Source: a virus. Taken from it: a stretch of DNA of 64,000 bases. Positions 1-9,095 of the stretch are shown in pieces (the stretch's first letter is position 1; each line of letters opens with the position of its first letter). A model generated the notes under the pieces. It was not told the DNA's origin and made no database searches. It was given only the letters and a program-made list of their open reading frames with translations. The DNA lies in IMG/VR virus record IMGVR_UViG_3300047546_000864, positions 1 to 64,000 of that record; one strand, 5' to 3'. A program made the position numbers and the translations under genes.

Positions 1-1075
1 GTATCTGGTATTGCTACTTATGCTAATACATCAGGTGTTTCTACTTTCTCAGGATACGCTAACGTATCTGGTATTGCTACTTATGCTAATACATCAGGTG
101 TTTCTACTTTCTCTGGATACGCTAACGTATCTGGATTCTCTACCTTCTCTGGGTACGCTAATGTATCTGGATTCTCTACGTTCTCTGGGTATTCTAATGT
201 AGCAGGTGTAGCAACTTATTCTAATGTATCTGGATTCTCTACGTTCTCTGGATACGCTAATACATCAGGTGTTTCTACTTTCTCTGGATACGCTAACGTA
301 TCTGGATTCTCTACCTTCTCTGGGTACGCTAATGTATCTGGATTCTCTACGTTCTCTGGGTATTCTAATGTAGCAGGTGTAGCAACTTATTCTAATGTAT
401 CTGGATTCTCTACGTTCTCTGGATACGCTAACGTATCTGGATTCTCTACCTTCTCTGGGTACGCTAATGTATCTGGTATTGCTACTTATGCTAATACATC
501 AGGTGTTTCTACTTTCTCAGGATACGCTAACGTATCTGGTATTGCTACTTATGCTAATACATCAGGTGTTTCTACTTTCTCTGGATACGCTAACGTATCT
601 GGATTCTCTACCTTCTCTGGGTACGCTAATACATCAGGTGTTTCTACTTATGCAGTAACGGCTGGAGTATCAACCTACTCTGGTGTTTCTGGGTTCTCTA
701 CCTTCTCTGGATACGCTAACGTATCTGGTATTGCTACTTATGCAGTAACGGCTGGAGTATCAACCTACTCTGGTGTTTCTGGGTTCTCTACTTTCTCAGG
801 ATACTCAAATACATCAGGATTCTCTACGTTCTCAGGATACGCTAATACATCAGGTGTTTCTACTTTCTCTGGATACGCTAATACATCAGGATTCTCTACC
901 TTCTCTGGATACTCAAATACATCAGGTGTTTCTACTTATGCAGTAACGGCTGGAGTATCAACCTACTCTGGTGTTTCTGGGTTCTCTACGTTCTCAGGAT
1001 ACTCAAATACATCAGGATTCTCTACGTTCTCAGGATATTCTAATGTAGCAGGCATAGCAACTTTCGCTACTAGTG
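1..1075 (+). repeat. Coding tandem repeat array (about 24-36 nt units) in the fibre gene
   Basis: Units of 8-12 codons repeat in frame, alternating types reading roughly V/T-SG-F/V/I-STF-SGYAN and VSGIATYAN. Bases 1-162 recur exactly at 469-630, and a second pair starting at 163 and 334 is near-identical. The high DNA identity points to recent expansion or gene conversion. It is coding repeat, not CRISPR: there are no unique spacers and the frame stays open throughout. Confidence 0.9.
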
Positions 1076-1974
1076 CTGGTATATCAACAAACCTCAAAGG
1101 TGGATCTGGTGGAACAATTGTTTACCAATCTGCTGCTGACACAACGGCATTCTTAGCAAACGGTTCTTCTGGACAAATATTACAGTCTAATGGAGGAACT
1201 AGTGCTCCTTCTTGGGTTAATGCGGCACCATCCAATGCTATTACTGGTTTAACAGTTAGAGATGAAGGTACAATCATTGGTGCTGCTAATAGTATATCTC
1301 AGTTAAACTTCGTTGGTTCTAATGTAATTGCTACTGCTACTGCTGCTACAGGTATTGCAACAATCACAATCTCAGATAACATTGTTGGTACTGGACTTTC
1401 AATTTCTGGTATTTCAACGATTGGAAACTTCCGCATCACACCAGTTGGAACAGGTGCAACAGTAGGTGGTATTGGTGTTACTTATTTTGGAGATGGTTCA
1501 AGCTTAACTGGTATTAGTGCTGGTCTAACGGTTACTGATGATACTTCAACAAACGCAACACGTTATGTTTTATTTGATGATGCTACAAGTGGGACAGTTA
1601 CATCTATTAATGTATCATCTACAAAACTCACATTCAACCCATCAACAGGAAACTTAGTTGCTGGTGGTACAGTCACAGCAAACTCCGATAAAAAACTGAA
1701 GACAGATGTTCAAACAATTGAAAATGCTCTTGAAAAAGTTCTATCTCTCAGAGGAGTTGAATTTACTCGTATAGATAATGGAGATAAACAAATTGGTGTG
1801 ATTGCACAAGAAGTTGAAGAGATTATTCCTGAGGTTGTATATCCAAAACAACCAGCACCAAATAATGAAACTAAATCAGTTGCTTATGGAAACATTGTAG
1901 GTCTCTTGATTGAAGCAATCAAAGAACAAAACAAAGAGATACAAGAACTGAAGAGAAGACTGGAGGAGGGTTGA
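1..1974 (+). CDS. Tail fibre-like protein with S74 peptidase (endosialidase chaperone) C-terminus, 5' end outside window
   Basis: Frame 1 is open from the first base to the TGA at 1972-1974, so 657 C-terminal residues are visible and the start lies upstream of the window. Residues 1 to about 355 are a low-complexity array of short units such as SGFSTFSGYANV and SGVSTFSGYANT. A middle region of fibre-like sequence (GDGSSLTGIS near residue 500) follows. The last ~95 residues are an S74 intramolecular chaperone: NSDKKLK near residue 562 carries the Ser-Asp cleavage pair, followed by IGVIAQEVE and a coiled-coil end (EQNKEIQELKRRLEE). In this family the domain trimerises the fibre and then cuts itself off. 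It belongs to the virion, probably a tail fibre. The next gene starts two bases after the stop. Family assignment is firm; the precise fibre type is not. Confidence 0.88.
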   Translation, partial: VSGIATYANTSGVSTFSGYANVSGIATYANTSGVSTFSGYANVSGFSTFSGYANVSGFSTFSGYSNVAGVATYSNVSGFSTFSGYANTSGVSTFSGYANVSGFSTFSGYANVSGFSTFSGYSNVAGVATYSNVSGFSTFSGYANVSGFSTFSGYANVSGIATYANTSGVSTFSGYANVSGIATYANTSGVSTFSGYANVSGFSTFSGYANTSGVSTYAVTAGVSTYSGVSGFSTFSGYANVSGIATYAVTAGVSTYSGVSGFSTFSGYSNTSGFSTFSGYANTSGVSTFSGYANTSGFSTFSGYSNTSGVSTYAVTAGVSTYSGVSGFSTFSGYSNTSGFSTFSGYSNVAGIATFATSAGISTNLKGGSGGTIVYQSAADTTAFLANGSSGQILQSNGGTSAPSWVNAAPSNAITGLTVRDEGTIIGAANSISQLNFVGSNVIATATAATGIATITISDNIVGTGLSISGISTIGNFRITPVGTGATVGGIGVTYFGDGSSLTGISAGLTVTDDTSTNATRYVLFDDATSGTVTSINVSSTKLTFNPSTGNLVAGGTVTANSDKKLKTDVQTIENALEKVLSLRGVEFTRIDNGDKQIGVIAQEVEEIIPEVVYPKQPAPNNETKSVAYGNIVGLLIEAIKEQNKEIQELKRRLEEG

Positions 1975-1975
1975 T

Positions 1976-4900
1976 ATGCCTGTTGTTGTAGGTCTAAGTT
2001 CAATCACTGGAGTTTCCACAGCAACAAGTGGTACTGATGCTGCTTACAAAGAGTATGTTGATAATAGATTAGGAGCAGCACTTCCAACCATTTACGGTAA
2101 TGAGAATGAGTTTCTCTTTACGGATGGAAGCACAGTATCGTGGGAACCAATACAGGCAAGTCAAGAATATACTGCAGCAGGGTCTTATACTTTTAACTTT
2201 CCAACACAAGCAAAGAAATTTACGATTGAAGCAACGGGTGCTGGTGGTGGTGGAGAAAGTGGAAATGCAATGTTGTCTGCATATGTTCCTGGTTCTTTGT
2301 GGTCACTAAGAACTGCGGGAACAACTACACAACTGAATGCGCTTGGATTTAGAAATAATTCATTCCTTTTAGGTGGAACTGGAGCAGGAATTTTTTATTG
2401 GACTTTAAGGACTTCTGGTACTACTTCTCCCCTTAATGGTCTTACTTATGAAAATAATACTTATTTTGTTGTTGGTAATGGTGGAAACTTAAGAACTTCA
2501 ACGGATGCAATCGTTTGGATAGCAAGGACTTCAGGTAATACTAATGTTAATTGGGTAATTTCTTATGCAAATAATCTTTACATAATTGCAGGTCTTTTTG
2601 CTGGCGGTGTAAATGAATTTTTAACTACATCAACAGATGCAATCACTTGGAGTACAAGAACTACTGGGTTTGGTACTGGTCAAATTAATGCACTTACTTT
2701 TGCAAACAACACTTATGTTGCTGGTGGTCAAACTGGAAAATTAATAACCTCAACAGACGCAATCATCTGGACTTTAAGAACCTCTGGATTTGGTAGCAAT
2801 GCTGTTAATTCTTTTGGTTATGGTGGTGGTCTTTATGTTGCTGGTGGTGCTGCTGGAGTATTAAACACTTCAACAGACGCAATCATCTGGACTTTAAGAA
2901 CTTCTGGTTCTGCGAGTCAAATTAATACTCTTATTTTTGCAAATAGTTTATATTTGTATTGTGGTGGTGCTGCTGGAAGAGTAAGCACCTCAACAGATGC
3001 AATCACTTGGGTACTGAGAACTACTAGTGGTACTACTATTTTTAATGCTCTCACCTACGCAAACAATCTTTATGTTGCTGGTGGTGGGAGTGGAATATTA
3101 ACTACCTCAACAGACACAATCACTTGGACCTTAAGAACTTCTCTTTCTAATGCTCAAGTGAATGCACTTACCTTTGGAAATGATATTTATCTTGCTGGTG
3201 GTGCTTCTGGAGTATTACACACCTCAAATTATTCTACATTAACGAATGATGAAGGATTCGGTGCATATTTCTCCACTTCTACAGACACCATATATTGGAT
3301 ACTTCGCACAACTACTCTAAGTCAAACAATTAATAGTATAGGAACCAGTAACGATTATATTGTTGCGGGAGGTAGTGATATACTTGGTAATGGTGGTAGA
3401 ATTTCAGTAACTACAGATGGAATCAATTGGTTATTGAGAACTACAGGGTTTGGTAATGCAACGATTAACAGTGTTGTTTATGGTAATGTTTATGTTGCTG
3501 GGGGTAATTTAGGAACTCCTACGGTTCAGTGGACTGCAAGAACTTCTGGTTTAGGTCTTGGTGGTATTAATACTATTAGTTATGCCTCAGACCAAACAAA
3601 TTCTTATCTTATTACTAGTAGTAATAATACGATAGCAACCTCAACAGACGCAATCACTTGGACTTTAAGAACTTTTGCATTTAATGGTTCGGCTATTCTA
3701 CTTGCAAGTTCTTACGGAAACAATACTTATCTTGCTGGTGGTAGTTTTGGAGTACTAAACACTTCAACAGATGCAATCACTTGGATTTTAAGAACTTCTG
3801 GTATAACACAAACTCTTAATGCTCTTACTTTTGTAAACAATACTTATGTTGCTGGTGCTAATATTGGAACATTAAGTACCTCAACAGATGCAATTACTTG
3901 GACTTTAAGAACCTCTGGATTTGGTAGCAATGCTGTTAATTCTTTTGGTTATGGTGGTGGTCTTTATGTTGCTGGTGGTGCTGCTGGAGTATTAAACACT
4001 TCAACAGACGCAATCATCTGGACTTTAAGAACTTCTAATAATAACAATGCTACTGTTTTTGTAATTACTTATGCAAATAATACTTATGTTGCTGGTCATG
4101 GTGGTGGGAGAATAACTGCATCAACAGATGCAATTGTTTGGACCATAAGAACTTCTGGGTTTGGTACTACTCAAATTAATGCTCTTACATTTGCAAATAA
4201 TCTCTATGTTGTAGGGGGTAATTCTGGAGTAATAAGTATTTCAACAGACACAATTATTTGGACTGCAAGAACTTCAAACACTATACAAAATCTTACTGCT
4301 CTTACTTTTGGAAACAATCTTTATGTTGCTGGTGGTGCTAATGGAGTATTAAACACTGCTACTTATTCAAGTCTTACAGACCTAGTACAAAACGGTGTTC
4401 TTCAAACATCCACAGACACAATTACTTGGTCTTTTAGAACTACAACAGATACATCAAATTCAATTAATGGTTTAGTATATACTGCAACACCTTCAAGTAA
4501 TTATGTTGCGGTTCGTAATAGTGGAGCAATTAATACTTCTACTGATGCAATTATTTGGACTGCAAGTGGTGCAATAGTATCAAATACCACACAAAACCTA
4601 AATGCAGTTGTTTATGGAAACAATCTTTATGTTGCTGCTGGTGGTTCTGGTGCAATTGTAACTTCTACGGATTCTAATACTTGGACTCTAAGAACTTCAG
4701 GTACAACATCAATTCTTCGTGGTCTTTCTTTCAGTGGTTCCACTTATGTAGCAAATGGAGACTCTGGACGTATTTTATCCTCAACAGATGCAATTACTTG
4801 GATTGCAAGAACTTCTGGTACTACCGCAAACTTAATTGGTGATGTTGGTGTCGGTAATACCTTTATAACTGCTGGTGCTTCTGGTGCTCTTTCTGCTTCT

Positions 4901-7276
4901 CCAGTTCGTCTTGGTTCTGGTGGTCCTGGTGGTGGGGGTGGAGCATCAGTGACTTGGGAACTTGATAGAACTCAAATCACAGGGTCTTCATTTAATGTAA
5001 GTGTTGGTGCTGGTGGAACTGGTGGTGGGCAAAACATATCTAATAGTTGGACTTTAAGAACTTCTGGTACTACATCAATTTATCTATCAGCAATTTATGC
5101 AAGTAATCTTTATGTTGTTGGTGGTCTTAGTGGAAGATTAATTACGTCAACAGACACAATCACTTGGACCTTAAGAACTGCTGGTTCTGGTGCTATTGCT
5201 TCTGTTCGTACTCTCCTCTATACATCATTCTATATTCTTGGTGGTAGTTTTCCTAGTCCATTAAACACTTCAACAGACGCAATCACTTGGATCTTAAGAA
5301 CTTCTGGGTTTGGTACTACTCAAATTAATGTTCTTACTTTCGCAAACAATACTTATGTTGTTGGTGGTGATAATGGAAAAATTAATACTTCAACAGACGC
5401 AATCACTTGGACTTTAAGAACTGCTGGTATTGGTTTAGATACAATTTATTCTATTACTTTTGGAAATAATACTTATGTTGCTGGATGTCTTAATGGAATA
5501 ATAATCACTTCAACAAATGCAATTGAATGGACTTTAAGAACTTCTTCATTAGTAACTAATCAAGTTAAAAGTGTTTTTTATGCAAATAATCTATATCTTG
5601 CAGGTTCAGTTCCTTCTGGTGGAGGAACTGCTAGTTTAGTAACATCAACAGATGCAATTGTTTGGACTTTAAGAACCTCTGGATTTGGTACTAATGGAAT
5701 TTATAGTAATTTCATTTACCAAAACGGTAATTACTTTGTTGCTGGTAGTGGAGGAGTATTAAACACTTCAACAAATGCAATTGTTTGGACTTTAAGAACT
5801 TCTGGATTTGGTACTAATTTCATTTATGCTCTTACTTTTGGAAACAATACTTATCTTGCTGGAGGAGAATCAGGAACTCTCACAGCACTAGACCTATCAG
5901 CACAAGCAGGTTCAAACACTACAGTATCCTGGACTGGACCTGCTGGAACTTATACAGTCACTGCGAATGGTGGTTCTGGTGCTACTGCTTATGGTGCTGG
6001 TGCTGGTGGTACAGTTCCAAATAGAAACTTTAATTACTTAAGAGCAAGTGCAGGTGCTGCTGGTGCATCTTCTCTTTATCCAGGTACAACACCAACGGCA
6101 GCAGCAACATCAACACTTTCATATCAAACAACTGGTGGTGGTTCTGGTTCTCATTCAATTGTTTATAATGTAAATGCTGGTGTTCTTGGTGGTGGTGCAG
6201 GAACGATTAATTATTATGCAAACACAGCAGCAAATACATCAATTGAAGTGAATGGAAGTTTAGGACCTAATGTTACTGGACTTTCTTATGGTGGTGGTGG
6301 AAGTGGTGGAGGTGCTGCAAGTGATAATGCACTTTTATGGACTACAAGAACTTCTAATACTGGTGGTAATAATCTTTATGCTCTCACTTTTGGAAATAAT
6401 ACTTATGTTGCTGGTGGTGTTTCTGGAACATTAAATACTTCAACAGACGCAATCACTTGGACTTTAAGAACTTCTAGTGCTACTACTCAACTTAATGTTC
6501 TTATTTACACAACTTTTTATGTTGCTGGTGGTTCTTCTGGAGTATTAAACACTTCAACAGACGCAATCACTTGGACTTTAAGAACTTCTGGATTACCTTT
6601 GGGTATTAATGCTCTTACTTTTGGAAATAATACTTATGTTGCTGGTGGTGTTTCTGGAACATTAAATACTTCAACAGACGCAATCACTTGGACTTTAAGA
6701 ACTTCTAGTGCTACTACTCAACTTAATGTTCTTATTTACACAACTTTTTATGTTGCTGGTGGTTCTTCTGGAGTATTAAACACTTCAACAGACGCAATCA
6801 CTTGGACTTTAAGAACTTCTGGGTTTGCTACTAATAATATTAATGCATTTACTTTTGGAAATAATATTTATGTTTCTGCTGGTGCTTCTGGAGTATTAAC
6901 TACTTCAACAGACGCAATCACTTGGACTTTAAGAACTTCTAGTGAGAGTTCTGGTATTAATGCCCTTATCTATCAAAATAATTTATATCTTTATGGTGGA
7001 ACATTTAGATTACATGCATCTACAGACGCAATTGTTTGGACTGCAAGAACTGTAGGGTCTAATCCTACTCCGTATGCTTTCACATACGGAAATAATACTT
7101 ATGTTGCTGCTGGTCTAACTGGAGCATTATATACTTCACCAACAATTACCGCAGGAGCAGGAGGTGCTGGTTCTAAAGGTGGTGGAGGTGGTGGAGGTGG
7201 ATATGAAGAAACCACAAACACCGCAGGTACTGGAGGAACTGGTGGTGATGGATATGTTCGTATCAGTTGGTACTAA
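1976..7276 (+). CDS. Giant adhesin-like protein: polyglycine domain interrupted by Asp-box-like repeat arrays (1766 aa)
   Basis: The protein starts with an N-terminal module shared with the next two genes (TDAAYKEYVDNRLG, then TDGSTVSWEPI). A glycine-rich domain follows (FTIEATGAGGGG near residue 85), is broken up by repeats, and ends in a polyglycine tail finishing GDGYVRISWY. Three blocks of ~38-residue repeats (consensus NTSTDAITWTLRTSGF..INALTFGNNTYVAGG) sit at about 110-979, 1018-1304 and 1452-1720. The STDxxxW core resembles the Asp-box/BNR signature of beta-propeller proteins. Glycine-rich domains of this sort occur in phage fibres, and polyglycine folds form the T-even gp38-type adhesin tip. 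It is probably a receptor-binding protein. The start follows GGAGG at 1964-1968. Exact folds are inferred. Confidence 0.8.
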   Translation: MPVVVGLSSITGVSTATSGTDAAYKEYVDNRLGAALPTIYGNENEFLFTDGSTVSWEPIQASQEYTAAGSYTFNFPTQAKKFTIEATGAGGGGESGNAMLSAYVPGSLWSLRTAGTTTQLNALGFRNNSFLLGGTGAGIFYWTLRTSGTTSPLNGLTYENNTYFVVGNGGNLRTSTDAIVWIARTSGNTNVNWVISYANNLYIIAGLFAGGVNEFLTTSTDAITWSTRTTGFGTGQINALTFANNTYVAGGQTGKLITSTDAIIWTLRTSGFGSNAVNSFGYGGGLYVAGGAAGVLNTSTDAIIWTLRTSGSASQINTLIFANSLYLYCGGAAGRVSTSTDAITWVLRTTSGTTIFNALTYANNLYVAGGGSGILTTSTDTITWTLRTSLSNAQVNALTFGNDIYLAGGASGVLHTSNYSTLTNDEGFGAYFSTSTDTIYWILRTTTLSQTINSIGTSNDYIVAGGSDILGNGGRISVTTDGINWLLRTTGFGNATINSVVYGNVYVAGGNLGTPTVQWTARTSGLGLGGINTISYASDQTNSYLITSSNNTIATSTDAITWTLRTFAFNGSAILLASSYGNNTYLAGGSFGVLNTSTDAITWILRTSGITQTLNALTFVNNTYVAGANIGTLSTSTDAITWTLRTSGFGSNAVNSFGYGGGLYVAGGAAGVLNTSTDAIIWTLRTSNNNNATVFVITYANNTYVAGHGGGRITASTDAIVWTIRTSGFGTTQINALTFANNLYVVGGNSGVISISTDTIIWTARTSNTIQNLTALTFGNNLYVAGGANGVLNTATYSSLTDLVQNGVLQTSTDTITWSFRTTTDTSNSINGLVYTATPSSNYVAVRNSGAINTSTDAIIWTASGAIVSNTTQNLNAVVYGNNLYVAAGGSGAIVTSTDSNTWTLRTSGTTSILRGLSFSGSTYVANGDSGRILSSTDAITWIARTSGTTANLIGDVGVGNTFITAGASGALSASPVRLGSGGPGGGGGASVTWELDRTQITGSSFNVSVGAGGTGGGQNISNSWTLRTSGTTSIYLSAIYASNLYVVGGLSGRLITSTDTITWTLRTAGSGAIASVRTLLYTSFYILGGSFPSPLNTSTDAITWILRTSGFGTTQINVLTFANNTYVVGGDNGKINTSTDAITWTLRTAGIGLDTIYSITFGNNTYVAGCLNGIIITSTNAIEWTLRTSSLVTNQVKSVFYANNLYLAGSVPSGGGTASLVTSTDAIVWTLRTSGFGTNGIYSNFIYQNGNYFVAGSGGVLNTSTNAIVWTLRTSGFGTNFIYALTFGNNTYLAGGESGTLTALDLSAQAGSNTTVSWTGPAGTYTVTANGGSGATAYGAGAGGTVPNRNFNYLRASAGAAGASSLYPGTTPTAAATSTLSYQTTGGGSGSHSIVYNVNAGVLGGGAGTINYYANTAANTSIEVNGSLGPNVTGLSYGGGGSGGGAASDNALLWTTRTSNTGGNNLYALTFGNNTYVAGGVSGTLNTSTDAITWTLRTSSATTQLNVLIYTTFYVAGGSSGVLNTSTDAITWTLRTSGLPLGINALTFGNNTYVAGGVSGTLNTSTDAITWTLRTSSATTQLNVLIYTTFYVAGGSSGVLNTSTDAITWTLRTSGFATNNINAFTFGNNIYVSAGASGVLTTSTDAITWTLRTSSESSGINALIYQNNLYLYGGTFRLHASTDAIVWTARTVGSNPTPYAFTYGNNTYVAAGLTGALYTSPTITAGAGGAGSKGGGGGGGGYEETTNTAGTGGTGGDGYVRISWY
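2768..2905 (+). repeat. 138-bp exact direct repeat, second copy at 3899-4036
   Basis: The two copies are identical by eye over 138 bp and 1131 bp apart (377 codons), in the same reading frame. Each encodes one complete Asp-box-like unit and part of the next (SNAVNSFGYGGGLYVAGGAA). Divergent flanking repeats suggest recent gene conversion or segment duplication. Confidence 0.85.
6386..6591 (+). repeat. 206-bp near-tandem direct repeat, second copy at 6617-6822
   Basis: The copies are offset by 231 bp (77 codons) and appear identical. Each holds two Asp-box-like units (GVSGTLNTSTDAITW and SSGVLNTSTDAITW). This is a simple in-frame tandem duplication of a two-unit block. Confidence 0.85.
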
Positions 7277-7290
7277 AGGAGGATAACTAA

Positions 7291-9066
7291 ATGACTACCG
7301 CAGGTTCTAATTTTATTTCTGGTATTACTACAACAGTCTTTGCTTCAACTGATGTAGTCAATAAGGATTATGTAGATGCTAATGCACAACCCTTACCATC
7401 ACAAACTGGTAATGCTGGTAAGTTTTTACTTACAACTGATGGAACAAGTCTTTCTTGGGATTATGTTTCTAACTATCAGGAATTTACATCAACTGGAGCA
7501 CAGACTTTTACAGTTCCAAGTTATACAAACCTTTTGTTTATTGAAGCAGTTGGTGCTGGCGGTGGAGGAAGTGCGGGGCAGACAACAGCACAGGCAGGAG
7601 TTACTTGGACAATTAGAACTGCTATAAACATATCTAGTTCTGGTGGTGGTAATGTTACTTTTGGAAATTCTCTGTTTATTTCTGGAGTAAATTCTAACAC
7701 AATAGTCGTATCAACAGATGCAATTTCTTGGATTTTGAGAACTGCTGTATTCAATACTAGTCCATCTTCTGCAGAGTATCTTAATGGTAATTATTTTGTT
7801 GGTGGAAATGTATTTTTAACTACATCGACAGATACAATCACTTGGATATTGAGAACTACTGCAGGTATGGTAACTGGAATTACCTTTGGAAATAGTATTT
7901 ACCTCGCCACTGGTACTGGTCTACCTTTAGAATCATCAACCGATACCATAAATTGGACTCTGAGAACTGGTGGAGGTATTGGAGGTTCGTCTTCTGTTGG
8001 TTTTGGAAATGGTATTTTTCTTGCTGGTGGTTTTTCTGGTATCTTAAACACTTCAACAGACGCAATCACTTGGACCTTAAGAACTTCTGGGTTTAATACT
8101 ACTATTAATGTTTTTACTTATACAACTTTTTATGTTGCTGGTGGTAATAGTGGAGTCTTAAATACCTCAACAGACGCAATCACTTGGACTCTGAGAACTT
8201 CTGGTTTTGGTGCTAATAATATTCGTACTCTTACCTTTGGAAACAACATTTATGTTGCTGGTGGTGATTCGGGAAGACTCAATACTTCAACAGACGCAAT
8301 CACTTGGACCTTAAGAACTTTTGTTAGTACGACATTATTAATAAGTTCTACTTATGGAAACAATACATTCCTTTTTTCAGGTTCAGGTGGTCCAACTTCA
8401 TTACACACCTCATACTCCCAAGCATCAGGAGCAGGAGGAGGTGCAGGTTCTTATACTTCCTGGTATATTCCAAAAGCAATTGTATCATCAAACCTCACAA
8501 TCAATCCTGGTGTTGGTGGAGCAGGAGCAACCACAGACGCAGCAACAGGTTCAGCAGGAGCAGGAACCACAGTATCCTGGACTGGACCTGGAGGAACTTA
8601 TACAATCACAGCATCTGGTGGTTCTGGAACAGCAGCAGGAGCAGCACAACTCACAAGTCAATCAAGTTCTTTTTATACCACTGCAGGACTTTCTGGGGCA
8701 AATCAATCTCCAGGAATAGGTATCACAGCAACAGCACAAACTAATCAATTCCAACCAACAGGTGGTGGAAGTGGTGCTGGTTCTACTTCAAGTGCTGGTG
8801 GTTCTGGTGGAGTAATCAACGTATATGGAATCACAACATCAGCATCTGGTGGAGACTCTACAGGAACAAATGGAACTAATGCTATTGTAATCTCTGGACT
8901 TCCTTATGGTTCTGGTGGAGGTGGTGGAGGTGCAAGTGTTTCTATTGCAGCAACTGGTGGAAATGGTGCTCGTGGTGGTGGTGGAGGTGGTGGTGCTTCT
9001 ATCGGTTCTACTTTTGGTTCTGGTGGAAATGGTGGTGATGGTTACGTGAAGATTACCTGGTGGTAA
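7291..9066 (+). CDS. Adhesin-like paralogue with one Asp-box block (591 aa)
   Basis: A shorter paralogue of its upstream neighbour. The N-terminal module (STDVVNKDYVDANAQ, TDGTSLSWDYV) leads into the glycine-rich domain at about residue 80 (FIEAVGAGGGG). One block of about seven STDAITWTLRT-type repeats occupies residues ~104-370. The rest is an uninterrupted glycine-rich domain (VSWTGPGGTYTITASGGSG, ending GGDGYVKITWW). A strong Shine-Dalgarno AAAGGAGG at 7275-7282 precedes the ATG and abuts the previous stop, so the two genes are probably cotranscribed. Probably a fibre or adhesin; receptor unknown. Confidence 0.8.
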   Translation: MTTAGSNFISGITTTVFASTDVVNKDYVDANAQPLPSQTGNAGKFLLTTDGTSLSWDYVSNYQEFTSTGAQTFTVPSYTNLLFIEAVGAGGGGSAGQTTAQAGVTWTIRTAINISSSGGGNVTFGNSLFISGVNSNTIVVSTDAISWILRTAVFNTSPSSAEYLNGNYFVGGNVFLTTSTDTITWILRTTAGMVTGITFGNSIYLATGTGLPLESSTDTINWTLRTGGGIGGSSSVGFGNGIFLAGGFSGILNTSTDAITWTLRTSGFNTTINVFTYTTFYVAGGNSGVLNTSTDAITWTLRTSGFGANNIRTLTFGNNIYVAGGDSGRLNTSTDAITWTLRTFVSTTLLISSTYGNNTFLFSGSGGPTSLHTSYSQASGAGGGAGSYTSWYIPKAIVSSNLTINPGVGGAGATTDAATGSAGAGTTVSWTGPGGTYTITASGGSGTAAGAAQLTSQSSSFYTTAGLSGANQSPGIGITATAQTNQFQPTGGGSGAGSTSSAGGSGGVINVYGITTSASGGDSTGTNGTNAIVISGLPYGSGGGGGGASVSIAATGGNGARGGGGGGGASIGSTFGSGGNGGDGYVKITWW

Positions 9067-9073
9067 ATAAATA
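9067..9073 (+). promoter_or_regulatory. T4-type late promoter motif ATAAATA
   Basis: ATAAATA lies 22 bp before the ATG at 9096, the spacing seen at most other late-promoter candidates in this window. It overlaps the stop of the preceding gene. Confidence 0.6.
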
Positions 9074-9095
9074 CCCTTATGGAAGATAGAAGACA

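Noticed and set aside
1-1075. CRISPR-like array of short repeats
   Set aside because: The repeats are in-frame codons of one open frame, with no unique spacers.
8354-8719. 121-codon frame in the second adhesin gene
   Set aside because: Out-of-frame reading of glycine-rich codons.
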